Below are positions 7,284 to 15,524 of a DNA stretch of 43,350 nt, piece by piece (position 1 is the stretch's first letter; each line of letters begins with the position of its first letter). The notes under the pieces are model-generated. The model saw only the letters and a program-made list of their open reading frames with translations, was not told the DNA's origin and did no database searches. This DNA is from a virus: the IMG/VR virus record IMGVR_UViG_3300027749_000008, positions 1-43,350 of that record; one strand, 5' to 3'. The position numbers and the translations under genes were made by a program.

Positions 7284-7699
7284 TTATACAAATAATTGGA
7301 CTACCAGGCTCGGGCAAGACAACGCTTGCCAGAAAACTATCTGAGCACCTTGCGGCTATTCATTTAAACGCAGATGAAGTAAGAGATTTTGTTAACTATG
7401 ATTTGGGTTTCAGCCACCTTGACAGGATTGAACACGCACGCCGACTTGGTGGCATGGCTCGTTTGTTCCAGGAGAAGGGGTTTCACGTGGTGGTAGATTT
7501 TGTTTGCCCAACATCTGATACCAGAAAAGCCTTTGGTAGTGCTGACGTAGTTGTGTTTATGGACAGGATTCAAGAAGGCCGTTACAAGGACACCAACCTC
7601 CTATGGCAGCGACCTGAGAATCCCGACGTTGTAATTCCTGATGGTCTGACCTTAGAGCAGGAAATTGAAGTTACGTTGGCCTTTTTAGGCAAATGGTAA
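7280..7699 (+). CDS. Adenylylsulfate (APS) kinase-like P-loop kinase
   Basis: A 139-residue protein. The P-loop is G7-L-P-G-S-G-K-T-T15. The segment L29-N-A-D-E-V-R35 followed by N39-Y-D-L-G-F-S45-x-x-D-R49-x-E-x-x-R-R55 follows the APS-kinase pattern (L-D-G-D-x-V-R, L-N-x-D-L-G-F-S, D-R-x-E, R-R). APS kinases phosphorylate adenylylsulfate to PAPS, the donor for sulfotransferases such as the one at 4387-5055. The protein is shorter than typical enzymes (about 200 residues) and diverged after FVCPTSDTRK, so substrate change is possible. No ATP sulfurylase is encoded, so APS would come from the host. Confidence 0.8.
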   Translation: MIIQIIGLPGSGKTTLARKLSEHLAAIHLNADEVRDFVNYDLGFSHLDRIEHARRLGGMARLFQEKGFHVVVDFVCPTSDTRKAFGSADVVVFMDRIQEGRYKDTNLLWQRPENPDVVIPDGLTLEQEIEVTLAFLGKW

Positions 7700-7726
7700 A
7701 ATAGATAGAGAACTAAAGGACTCCCC

Positions 7727-8731
7727 ATGCCCTCAATAATTACAGTAGGTGGTTCAAGCAGCACTGGAAACGGTACTACGTTTGGCGACCTTATAGAGAA
7801 GGTATACCGCCGTGTAATGGGTGGCATCCGTGAACGTACCGTACAGATTAACCAGACTGGTGGCATCGGCACCACTGACACAAGCGTTGTTCTTTCTGGT
7901 GCTCAGACATCAGGTATCTCGCCTGGCGTTATACTTTCAGTAGAGTTGGAATTGATGTACGTTGTTGAATGGAACGCAACTACATTAAAGGCAACGGTTC
8001 TACGTGGGTATTACGGTTCTACACCAACTAGCCACATCAATGGCACCATCATCTACATTAACCCACGTTACTCACGCTATGACATTGGCGTTGGAATTAA
8101 TGACGACCTTCGTTCATTGTCTAGCCCAACCAATGGGTTGTTTCGTGTAGGTGTTGCTGTCCTTACATACAACCCAGTCTTTGCTGGATACGACCTTGGC
8201 GCTTTGCCTGACAACTTCATTGACATCCTTGAAGTCCGTTACCGTATTGCACCACCGTACCGTACATTCCCACCAATCAAGCGTTGGAAAGTTCTTCGTG
8301 GTCTTCCAGACCCAGTGTTCCCATCGGGTCACGGTCTTGTGTTGTACGAATCAGGTTGGCCTGGACTACCTATCTACGTTACTTACTCGGCACCGTTTAT
8401 TAAGTTAGTAGATGCTGCTGACTCAGTGTTGTCAACACCAGGGACTAATGATGAGGCTGCTCCTAAAAATGGATACTCAACAACTAACATTTCTAATCTA
8501 ACACCAACAATGCTGGACCTACCTCCACTTGGCGCTGAAATTGACCTTACACTCCCACGTGAAATCTCACGTAACTTTATGGAGTCTCAGCCTGACCCAC
8601 GTAAGGCTCAGGAAGTTGCTCCTGGTGCTGTCGCTGGTTCAGTAAATGCTTTAAATGCTAGACGTATGCAGAGAATTAACGAAGAAGCAGACCGTCTACA
8701 ACGTCAGTACACCAAAGTTCGTGCCTGGTAA
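7727..8731 (+). CDS. Head-to-tail adaptor / tail tubular protein A-like
   Basis: A 334-residue protein with an AAAGGA ribosome site. The N-terminal helix FGDLIEKVYRRVMGGIRER is followed by beta-rich sequence and a long C-terminal helix, ARRMQRINEEADRLQRQYTKV. The small upstream domain, predicted beta middle and basic C-terminal helix fit an adaptor that joins the portal to a short tail. Its position directly before the large nozzle-like gene (sharing one base) matches podovirus tail order. Sequence identity to known adaptors is not evident by eye. Confidence 0.6.
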   Translation: MPSIITVGGSSSTGNGTTFGDLIEKVYRRVMGGIRERTVQINQTGGIGTTDTSVVLSGAQTSGISPGVILSVELELMYVVEWNATTLKATVLRGYYGSTPTSHINGTIIYINPRYSRYDIGVGINDDLRSLSSPTNGLFRVGVAVLTYNPVFAGYDLGALPDNFIDILEVRYRIAPPYRTFPPIKRWKVLRGLPDPVFPSGHGLVLYESGWPGLPIYVTYSAPFIKLVDAADSVLSTPGTNDEAAPKNGYSTTNISNLTPTMLDLPPLGAEIDLTLPREISRNFMESQPDPRKAQEVAPGAVAGSVNALNARRMQRINEEADRLQRQYTKVRAW

Positions 8732-11322
8732 TGAGTCTTTACTCTGTTCTTTTTGGTTACTCTAAGACCAGTGTAAACGAGGCGGACTCGTATTTTCCTA
8801 ACGTAGCGTCAACTTCTGCTTCAACACCAACTGCTGCATTGGGAGCATACGCTGTAGCAATTAACGGTCGTCAGTTTACAGTTGACACTTCGTTTGAACC
8901 TTACCGTCGTGAGGCTTTCCGCCACAAGACCATTCCATCACAGCGTCAATCAATCATGATGACCAACATTGCTGGACAGGGAACAGTTAACACTGAAGGT
9001 CTGTGGCGACGTGAGCAAACTGAATGGTCTATGGGTGCAGGTCAAGCGTACCTCGACCGTAAAGGTGACTCACAAGAAACACGGTTTGCTAAAAGTAAAG
9101 GAGTGGACGTATTCTCTGTGCCACTTCAGGCAACACTTCTCAACGACACAATTAACCGGTACTCAACTTCAAGCGCAAACGTTCTTGTCAGCCGTTGTGG
9201 AATCTACAACGTAATCATTGACGGAACTACTATTCTCTACACCAACAGTTGGCCTACGTACCCTACTGCTGTGACAACAACCATTGCCACACCTTCTGGT
9301 GTTACATCTATTAACTCTATTACTAGCAACGAATTAGTTACCTACATTGCCACCAACAATGGAATCTGGTACTACCAATTCGGTGTGTCTAGTGCTTTTA
9401 CTTTGTACGCTGCTAACGACGTGACTACTGGTTTCACAGGTGGATACGACATGGTTCGTTGGGTGAATGACCAATTGGTTGCATCAAGAAACAACCGTCT
9501 GTATGCATTCCAGCCACGTGTTGCGTCTGGATACCCTGCCTTTGGCGCAGTGCCTAGCATTAACGATGTCACTATTGGTATTAAAGACATTACTCTTTCT
9601 AGCACAACCGCTACGGTAACTACAACCGACGTTCACAACCTCAGTGTTGGTCAGCCAATCAGCATTACTAACAGCATGACTCAAGCAAGTATTAGTGGTG
9701 TGTCTTATTCATCTGGTGCTATCACCGCTACTTGCTCTACTAACCACGGTCTTTCTGTGGGTGAGCAAGCAAACATTATCCTCAACTACGGTACGGTCCC
9801 GTACAGCGAAACAGCAACTGTAACTGCTATTACCAATACTACGTTTACATTTAATACAACGCAGGTTACAACATCGTCAGGGTTCTCAAGCGGTAGTGTT
9901 CAAGGAACAACAGGGTATGGATTTAATGCACCATACGCAGTTGCTTCTACGCCTGGCACAACAACATTTACTATTACCACTTCTTCAACTTTAAGCCCAA
10001 CGTCAAAGGGTGGAACCGTAGTTAACTCTCAAGTGCCTGACATGCTGTACACCCACGTCAACCCTAATTGGATTTGGTCAGATTCTACTGGTGGTGCTAC
10101 TCAAGTTTACTTTGCTGGCTATGTAAAAAGCGGAAACAGTGGATACAGTGGATGTATCTACCGTTCAAACCTTCAAGGTTCATCAACGTCTAGCACCAGT
10201 GGTTACACAACTACATCTACTGGTAACGCACCTCAACCTTTCAACTTAAACATCCCAGTTCAGGCGCTACCCATGTCGCCTGACGAGTACCCAACGTGCA
10301 TTAAGTCGTACCTTAATTTTATTTTTATTGGTACTAACCGTGGTATCCGCATGGCTCAGACACTTAGCATCTACGACCCTACTGCTACTGCAAGTGGTGA
10401 CCTTAAATCAGGACCACTTATTCCTAACATTACTCAACCAATTAAATACCCAATAACAGGTATCACTGGTGACGGACGTTTTGTTTGGTTTACTTGGAAC
10501 AACTACGATACGCAAAGCACTGGTCTAGGTAAGTTGGACCTATCAACGTTTATTGTTGGTGACCCACTAGCACCAGCGTACGCATCGGACTTAATGGTAA
10601 CAGGTCAAGGAACTATTAAGTCACTTGACTGGGACCCAATTACTGGTTCCCCTGTCATGGCTGTTTCTGGTCTAGGCATATTTACAAAGAACCCAAACAG
10701 TTATGTATCTAGCGGAACCATTGAATCGGGTATCTTCTCATACGGTATTCCTGACCCAAAGATTCCAGTTACTTTTAACTACGGTGTTATTGCAAACAAT
10801 GGCACATCAGCACAAGCAACCGTCATTGTTGACCCTAATGACAATGACTATGCAGGACCAGTACCTATTGAATCCTATTCAACTACAACGTTAAACACCG
10901 GAGAGTATTCAGTCCCTGCGGGTTACCGTGCCGAGCAGTTTTCTGTAACAATGCAATTAAACAGTGACAGCCAGAACCTAGACACTCCTATCCTTTACCG
11001 ATGGACTCTTAAGTCATGGCCTGCTGCGGTTAGCGAAACAGCCATTTCTGTTGTGTTGCAACTGTACTCCGTAAACGTCGTTGACGGTATGGAAGTCTTT
11101 GTTGACCCGTACGAATCATTTATGTTTTTAGAAACATTAAGAAAAAAACAAACAATAGTGGTTTATCAAGAAGGACCGTTGACTGCTAACGTAGTTGTTG
11201 AAATGATGGACTGGATTCCTCACAAGCGTCGTGGCAATTACGAAAACGGTTTTGAAGGCGATTGTGTAGTAACAATGAAGACTATCGGTGGTTACGTCTA
11301 TAACGGCGTTTCGACCAATTAG
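8731..11322 (+). CDS. Large tail nozzle / tail tubular protein B-like
   Basis: An 863-residue, almost wholly beta-predicted protein without membrane segments. The N-terminal region has FEPYRREAFRHKTIPSQRQS and GLWRREQTEWSMGAGQAYLDRK. The middle has repeated Thr/Ser-rich strands and blade-like repeats (ITGDGRFVWFTWNN, TIKSLDWDPITGSPVMAVSG) suggestive of a beta-propeller. Near the C terminus are WTLKSWPAA and VVEMMDWIPHKRRG. Size and position after a 334-residue adaptor resemble podovirus nozzle proteins (T7 gp12 is 794 residues). Together with the lack of a tape measure gene, this is the main support for a short tail. Confidence 0.6.
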   Translation: MSLYSVLFGYSKTSVNEADSYFPNVASTSASTPTAALGAYAVAINGRQFTVDTSFEPYRREAFRHKTIPSQRQSIMMTNIAGQGTVNTEGLWRREQTEWSMGAGQAYLDRKGDSQETRFAKSKGVDVFSVPLQATLLNDTINRYSTSSANVLVSRCGIYNVIIDGTTILYTNSWPTYPTAVTTTIATPSGVTSINSITSNELVTYIATNNGIWYYQFGVSSAFTLYAANDVTTGFTGGYDMVRWVNDQLVASRNNRLYAFQPRVASGYPAFGAVPSINDVTIGIKDITLSSTTATVTTTDVHNLSVGQPISITNSMTQASISGVSYSSGAITATCSTNHGLSVGEQANIILNYGTVPYSETATVTAITNTTFTFNTTQVTTSSGFSSGSVQGTTGYGFNAPYAVASTPGTTTFTITTSSTLSPTSKGGTVVNSQVPDMLYTHVNPNWIWSDSTGGATQVYFAGYVKSGNSGYSGCIYRSNLQGSSTSSTSGYTTTSTGNAPQPFNLNIPVQALPMSPDEYPTCIKSYLNFIFIGTNRGIRMAQTLSIYDPTATASGDLKSGPLIPNITQPIKYPITGITGDGRFVWFTWNNYDTQSTGLGKLDLSTFIVGDPLAPAYASDLMVTGQGTIKSLDWDPITGSPVMAVSGLGIFTKNPNSYVSSGTIESGIFSYGIPDPKIPVTFNYGVIANNGTSAQATVIVDPNDNDYAGPVPIESYSTTTLNTGEYSVPAGYRAEQFSVTMQLNSDSQNLDTPILYRWTLKSWPAAVSETAISVVLQLYSVNVVDGMEVFVDPYESFMFLETLRKKQTIVVYQEGPLTANVVVEMMDWIPHKRRGNYENGFEGDCVVTMKTIGGYVYNGVSTN

Positions 11323-11339
11323 AAAGGTATAATTTAATC

Positions 11340-12359
11340 ATGGCTTTAACATTCCCAGCACGCTCATACGCAGGAGCAGCATCGGCAGGTACCCTTACTG
11401 CTGCTATTAGTTCCGGCTCTACAACCTTTGCATCCAGCACCGCGCTGACTGGTTGGGTTGACATCACAGGTGGTACCTTCTCAGGACGATGTGTAATTGC
11501 ATTTGGGTATGGTACTGCTGCCGAAGAAAAGATTCTTTGTACGTACAGTACATCAACAGGTAACTTTACAATCATCACTCGTGGCTACGATGGTACTTCA
11601 AGCCCAGCCGGTGGTTGGCCTGTTGGAACAACTTTTAATCTTGTATGGTCTGCAACCGAAGCAGCAGAAGCAGCAGCAGCAGTACAAAACACAGTTAAGC
11701 AAATAACTGCAGCAGGTGACATTTTGTACGGTACTGGTGCAAATACTATGACACGTTTGCCAATTGGTTCTACTGGTCAGGCTCTTATTTCTAACGGTTC
11801 AACGCCATACTGGTCTTCAGTTGTTGGTGCTCAGGGTGCTCAAGGTTCTCCTGGTACACAAGGTGCTAATGGAACGAACGGCACACAAGGTGCTCAAGGT
11901 GCCCAGGGTGCGCAAGGTTCTAGCACTGGTACACAAGGAACTCAGGGTTATCAGGGTGTTCAAGGATACCAAGGATACCAAGGAGTTGCAGGTGGTGGTG
12001 GCGTAGGAATGTTTGGTAGTACGTCTACAAGCGTAACCGTTAACAACTCACCTAGTATTATTCTTACACTTAACGTAAGTGGTTACACAAAGTATGTTAT
12101 TAACTGGACAGCGTATTGTACTAACGCAAGTGGTGCAACTGTTGCTTACAATTTTAGTCTTTATGCAGGCGGAAGTGCTACAGGAGAAGCAGACTATCAA
12201 ACAACAGTAAACGGTGCTTCTACTACTGCTGCAATGACCTACTTCTACAACGCAGGTACAACTGCTACTCAAACCATTAACATTTACTGTACAACAAACT
12301 CATCCGGTAGCAATCAAAATGTCTACGACCAATCAATAAGTGTAATTGGTTCTAACTAA
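11340..12359 (+). CDS. Second collagen-like tail fibre protein
   Basis: A 339-residue protein with an AGAAAGG ribosome site. Residues 1-160 form a beta-rich N-terminal domain (FPARSYAGAASAGTLTAAI, ILCTYSTSTGNFTIITRGYDG) typical of phage baseplate/fibre anchors. A short Gly-X-Gln collagen stretch spans about residues 163-218 (GAQGSPGTQGANG, GYQGVQGYQGYQGVAG). The C-terminal 115 residues are beta-rich and Asn/Ser/Thr-rich, as expected for a receptor-binding head. It is followed within three bases by a tail-collar protein, so the two may build one adsorption apparatus. Confidence 0.85.
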   Translation: MALTFPARSYAGAASAGTLTAAISSGSTTFASSTALTGWVDITGGTFSGRCVIAFGYGTAAEEKILCTYSTSTGNFTIITRGYDGTSSPAGGWPVGTTFNLVWSATEAAEAAAAVQNTVKQITAAGDILYGTGANTMTRLPIGSTGQALISNGSTPYWSSVVGAQGAQGSPGTQGANGTNGTQGAQGAQGAQGSSTGTQGTQGYQGVQGYQGYQGVAGGGGVGMFGSTSTSVTVNNSPSIILTLNVSGYTKYVINWTAYCTNASGATVAYNFSLYAGGSATGEADYQTTVNGASTTAAMTYFYNAGTTATQTINIYCTTNSSGSNQNVYDQSISVIGSN

Positions 12360-12361
12360 CA

Positions 12362-13156
12362 ATGCCCGATGTTGTTATACCTCCCACCGCACAAGCGGGG
12401 CAGATACTTACCTCTGTAGGTAACGGTAATCAGGTGCAGTGGAAGGCACCTAAGCAACAAACAAGTACAGGGGCCAAGTTGCCCACTGCTACAACCGCAG
12501 GACAAGTTCCACAATGGGACGGTTCAACATGGCAAGCAGCAATAATCCTGCCGTCTGGTTTAATTATGGATTACGCAGGTTCATCAACACCTACAGGGTG
12601 GCTTCTTTGCGATGGCTCTGCGTACGACACAACAACGTACGCTTCTTTGTTCGCTGCCATTGGTTATACGTGGGGCAGTTCTGGCGGCAATTTTAAAGTG
12701 CCAGATTTGCGTGGTGTGATGACGCTTGGTGCTGGTTACAACGCTGCTGCTGCTGTTACATACACATTAGCGACAATAGGTGGTGCTGTTACTACAACCA
12801 TTTCTACAGCAAACCTTCCATCTCACAGTCACACAGTCAATGATTCGGGCCACGTTCACACAGTAAATATTACCGATACTGGTCACGTTCACCAACCATC
12901 AGGCGGTACATTGATAGGTAATAACGCAGCAGCAACAGCATTAAACAATGGTGTTACTGCTGGTGGAGGTTACAAATATGTGGGTCGTTATTCTGAAGCG
13001 GCTGTAGGCGTTCAATACACTAGTTCTAGTGGTACGGGTATTTCTGCAAGTGCTGCCAGCGCAACAACAGGTATAACAACTCAGAACACTGGTTCAGGTA
13101 CCGCAGCAACAACCATTTCACCATACGCAGTAACTAACAAAATCATTAAGACATAG
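12362..13156 (+). CDS. Tail collar domain fibre protein
   Basis: A 264-residue protein. Residues 1-60 include PPTAQAGQILTSVGNG and QVPQWDGSTWQA, repeat units common to phage fibres. Residues about 65-125 (SGLIMDYAGSSTPTGWLLCDG, then YASLFAAIGYTWGSSGGNFKVPDLRG) are a clear phage tail collar domain. Downstream, HSHTV, HVHTV and HVHQP give closely spaced HxH motifs like those that bind metal in T4-type short tail fibres. A trimeric receptor-binding role is expected. The upstream gene encodes a collagen-like fibre and the downstream gene an endolysin. Confidence 0.88.
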   Translation: MPDVVIPPTAQAGQILTSVGNGNQVQWKAPKQQTSTGAKLPTATTAGQVPQWDGSTWQAAIILPSGLIMDYAGSSTPTGWLLCDGSAYDTTTYASLFAAIGYTWGSSGGNFKVPDLRGVMTLGAGYNAAAAVTYTLATIGGAVTTTISTANLPSHSHTVNDSGHVHTVNITDTGHVHQPSGGTLIGNNAAATALNNGVTAGGGYKYVGRYSEAAVGVQYTSSSGTGISASAASATTGITTQNTGSGTAATTISPYAVTNKIIKT

Positions 13157-13163
13157 GAGAGAC

Positions 13164-13649
13164 ATGACAGACGTAAGACAAAACATCGTTGCTTGGGCTA
13201 AGTGGGCTGCATCTAACCACGCTAAATTTAATTACACCCAAGGTGCTAACCGCATGGCAAACATCGGCAAGCCTGGCTCACTGCCAGTTAACGCTGACTG
13301 TTCTTCATTTGTCACTCTCTGCTACAACTGGGCTGGCGCACCAGACCCTAACGGCATGGGCTACAACCACACAGGCTACACAGGCACACTCCTATCTCAC
13401 GGAAAGAAGATTGCCCTCAAGGATGTAATGCCTGGCGACGTTATCGTTTACGGTGGCGGGACTGGCGAGCACACAGCATTGATTGTTGGTGTTGATGGCA
13501 ACAAGAACCCACTGACCATTTCGCACGGACAGCAAGGTGACCCTTCATACGTACACGTCAACCAAGACGGACGCAAGCCACAGACATACCTTCGCTTCAA
13601 CACAATCGCAACTGGTGAGAAGAACATTCACACCCCACCTAAGGCATAA
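13164..13649 (+). CDS. NlpC/P60-type peptidoglycan hydrolase (endolysin candidate)
   Basis: A 161-residue protein with an AGGAGA ribosome site. The catalytic Cys is C46 in N-A-D-C-S-S-F-V, and the His is H103 in GEHTALIVG after PGDVIVYGGG; a second polar residue may be H116-type in ISHGQQG. This is the NlpC/P60 cysteine peptidase arrangement that cuts stem peptides of peptidoglycan. It has no signal peptide, so release would need a holin, and the next gene encodes a candidate. Position between tail genes and a holin-like gene supports a lysis role over a virion role. Confidence 0.85.
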   Translation: MTDVRQNIVAWAKWAASNHAKFNYTQGANRMANIGKPGSLPVNADCSSFVTLCYNWAGAPDPNGMGYNHTGYTGTLLSHGKKIALKDVMPGDVIVYGGGTGEHTALIVGVDGNKNPLTISHGQQGDPSYVHVNQDGRKPQTYLRFNTIATGEKNIHTPPKA

Positions 13650-13652
13650 TCC

Positions 13653-13910
13653 GTGCTTGGCGTTAACCTGAACAATTGGTTTACTGTTGCTTCCGGTTAC
13701 GCAACCACTCTCGCAGTTATTGCAGGTTTCGTTGTTTGGGGTTGGAGAAGGTTAATGGCAGAGTTTAAGCCGAACAGTGGGTCGTCATTGAAGGACGCAC
13801 TGAATCGCATCGAGTCTAAATTAGACGACATAAACGCACACGTTCACGAAGTGGACATGGAGTTGCGTTCTCACATTTCATTTCACAAAGGCAGAGATGA
13901 AGCCCGGTGA
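13653..13910 (+). CDS. Holin-like one-TM protein with coiled coil
   Basis: An 85-residue protein starting at GTG 13653. Residues about 12-33 (VASGYATTLAVIAGFVVWGW) form one transmembrane helix followed by a basic RR. The C-terminal half (LKDALNRIESKLDDINAHVHEVD) is an amphipathic coiled coil. Such a single-helix, coiled-coil design is common for actinophage holins or holin partners encoded next to endolysins. It overlaps the downstream gene by 14 bases. Confidence 0.65.
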   Translation: MLGVNLNNWFTVASGYATTLAVIAGFVVWGWRRLMAEFKPNSGSSLKDALNRIESKLDDINAHVHEVDMELRSHISFHKGRDEAR

Positions 13911-14391
13911 CCTGGTTTTCTGTCACACCAAGGGAATCATTGGAGCAAGTATCCGATGGGCACAGAAGTTCATGCCTTCCTCGGATTACTCAAAGTGGAA
14001 TCACGTTGCCATTTTGGACAGATACGTGGACGGACAATGGTATCTTATCCAAGCCCAACCGAAAGGTGTCACAGACAACCTAACGTTGGAACAATCGGCG
14101 TTTGGTGGAACGTATGAAGTAATAAAACTACCAGCCAGCGTTGACCGAGACAAAGTACTGAAGTTCGCTCGCTCTCAGGTGGGCTTGAAATACAGTTATC
14201 TTAGCATACTTTCATGTGCCTTCGATAACATACTTCCCGATGCCATCTGTCTAAGGAAATCTAAGTCTTGGATTTGTTCCGGCCTGGTGGCTGGTGCTTT
14301 GTGGTACGGGGGATTTCACAAGGTAATGGAATTGAGTGACATGTACTCGACCACCCCAGCCGAAGTAGCAGAGGCAGTAACAGAAAAATAA
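13897..14391 (+). CDS. Circularly permuted NlpC/P60-like (YiiX/LRAT-type) cysteine enzyme
   Basis: A 164-residue protein. MKPGDLVFCHTKG at the start and H36 in KWNHVAIL come before C127 in SWICSGLVAG. The His-before-Cys order and the GDLVF opening strand are those of permuted papain-fold enzymes (YiiX/YebB, LRAT-like). Members cut or transfer acyl groups on peptides or lipids, and some phage members are thought to act on the cell envelope. It lies in the lysis cluster after the holin-like gene and is the last gene of the late operon. It could be a second lysis enzyme acting on lipids or peptide links. Confidence 0.7.
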   Translation: MKPGDLVFCHTKGIIGASIRWAQKFMPSSDYSKWNHVAILDRYVDGQWYLIQAQPKGVTDNLTLEQSAFGGTYEVIKLPASVDRDKVLKFARSQVGLKYSYLSILSCAFDNILPDAICLRKSKSWICSGLVAGALWYGGFHKVMELSDMYSTTPAEVAEAVTEK

Positions 14392-14403
14392 ATTACATAG
14401 GTG

Positions 14404-14433
14404 TTGTTTTGTTGGTAACTTGTGTGCTAGACT
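14404..14433 (+). promoter_or_regulatory. Sigma70-like promoter before phosphoesterase gene
   Basis: TTGTTT at 14404-14409, an 18-base spacer, and TAGACT at 14428-14433. The -10 box is extended by TGC directly upstream. It lies in the 75-base gap between the lysis genes and the TTG-start phosphoesterase gene. An AAGGAG ribosome site follows at 14454-14459. Confidence 0.5.
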
Positions 14434-14466
14434 CCCAATGGGCGGAACTAGACAAGGAGCATTACC

Positions 14467-15306
14467 TTGCAAAAACCAACAACACACGTAATTATTCCTG
14501 ATACTCAGGCTAAGGCTGGAGTACCAACAGACCACCTTCGCTGGATAGGTCAATACATTGTGGACGAGTTCCACGATGAACCCATCAAAATTATTCACCT
14601 AGGTGACCACGCTGACATGCCGTCTCTGTCGATGTATGACAAGGGTAAGAAGGCTATGGAGGGTCGCCGTTACAAGCAGGACATAGAAGCAGCCAATGAC
14701 GCATGGGCAATCCTCAACCAAGCACTCACCGACTTTAACAAGAATCGTCGTAAGACCAGGCACGCTAAATGGAACCCTGAGAGGCACATCCTCCTTGGTA
14801 ACCATGAGGATAGAATCAACCGTGCTGTCTCAATGGATGCACAACTTGAAGGAGTTGTTACCACCGACCACCTTGACTACGAACGAAGCGGATGGAAAGT
14901 CAACCCATTCCTAGAAATTCTATGGCTCGATGGCGTTGCTTACAGCCATTACTTCTACAACCCAATGACCGGCAAGCCACTAGGAGGCAATGTTGAAGCG
15001 AGACTTAAATCCATTGGCCATAGTTTCACGATGGGCCACCAACAGACGCTTGCGTACGGACTCCGTTTCGTCGCTGGCAAGAGCCAACATGGCCTTGTCG
15101 CGGGCGCGTGTTATCTCCATGATGAGGACTATAAAGGCCCGCAGGGGAACGCCCACTGGCGAGGAATAGTAGTCAAGCACGAGGTGCGTGAGGGTTCATA
15201 CGACCCTATGTTTGTATCGCTCGACTACCTATGCCGTCGTTACGAGAAGATGCCACTGGTGCAGTTCATGAAGAAGAAGTACCCTAACGTAGAGTACTCG
15301 TTCTAA
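14467..15306 (+). CDS. Calcineurin-like metallophosphoesterase
   Basis: A 279-residue protein starting at TTG 14467, chosen because AAGGAG sits eight bases upstream. Metal motifs are D12-T-Q14, G46-D47-H-A-D50, G111-N112-H113-E-D115, and later H-S-F-T-M-G-H. This is the binuclear metallophosphoesterase fold. Phage members of this size are found in many actinophages. Substrate could be nucleic acid, a cyclic nucleotide or a sugar phosphate. It begins a three-gene block with a membrane protein and a glycosyltransferase-methyltransferase. Confidence 0.85.
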   Translation: MQKPTTHVIIPDTQAKAGVPTDHLRWIGQYIVDEFHDEPIKIIHLGDHADMPSLSMYDKGKKAMEGRRYKQDIEAANDAWAILNQALTDFNKNRRKTRHAKWNPERHILLGNHEDRINRAVSMDAQLEGVVTTDHLDYERSGWKVNPFLEILWLDGVAYSHYFYNPMTGKPLGGNVEARLKSIGHSFTMGHQQTLAYGLRFVAGKSQHGLVAGACYLHDEDYKGPQGNAHWRGIVVKHEVREGSYDPMFVSLDYLCRRYEKMPLVQFMKKKYPNVEYSF

Positions 15307-15524
15307 TGCTGTGGACCTGGTCATGGATACTAGCCTTTGTGGGTTCATTTGGTTTGTTTACTGTAGGTAGCAAGATACGTTGGGGCTGGTTTGTCCTTAT
15401 TTGCAACGAGTTCCTATGGGTAATCTACGCCCTGCAATCTAAACAATACGGATTTATTCTGTACAGTTTCCTGTACGTGGTTATGTACATCCGTGCTATG
15501 TTCAAGTGGGATGAAAATGATTAG
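15306..15524 (+). CDS. Small three-helix membrane protein, PnuC-like fragment
   Basis: A 72-residue protein sharing one base with the phosphoesterase stop. Three hydrophobic helices are visible (WSWILAFVGSFGLFTVG; WFVLICNEFLWVIYALQ; GFILYSFLYVVMYIR). The spacing of W, N-E-x-x-W and Q-x-G resembles the second half of PnuC nicotinamide-riboside-type transporters, as in other small phage proteins. At 72 residues it cannot be a full transporter by itself, but could oligomerise. The next gene begins inside its last codons. Confidence 0.65.
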   Translation: MLWTWSWILAFVGSFGLFTVGSKIRWGWFVLICNEFLWVIYALQSKQYGFILYSFLYVVMYIRAMFKWDEND

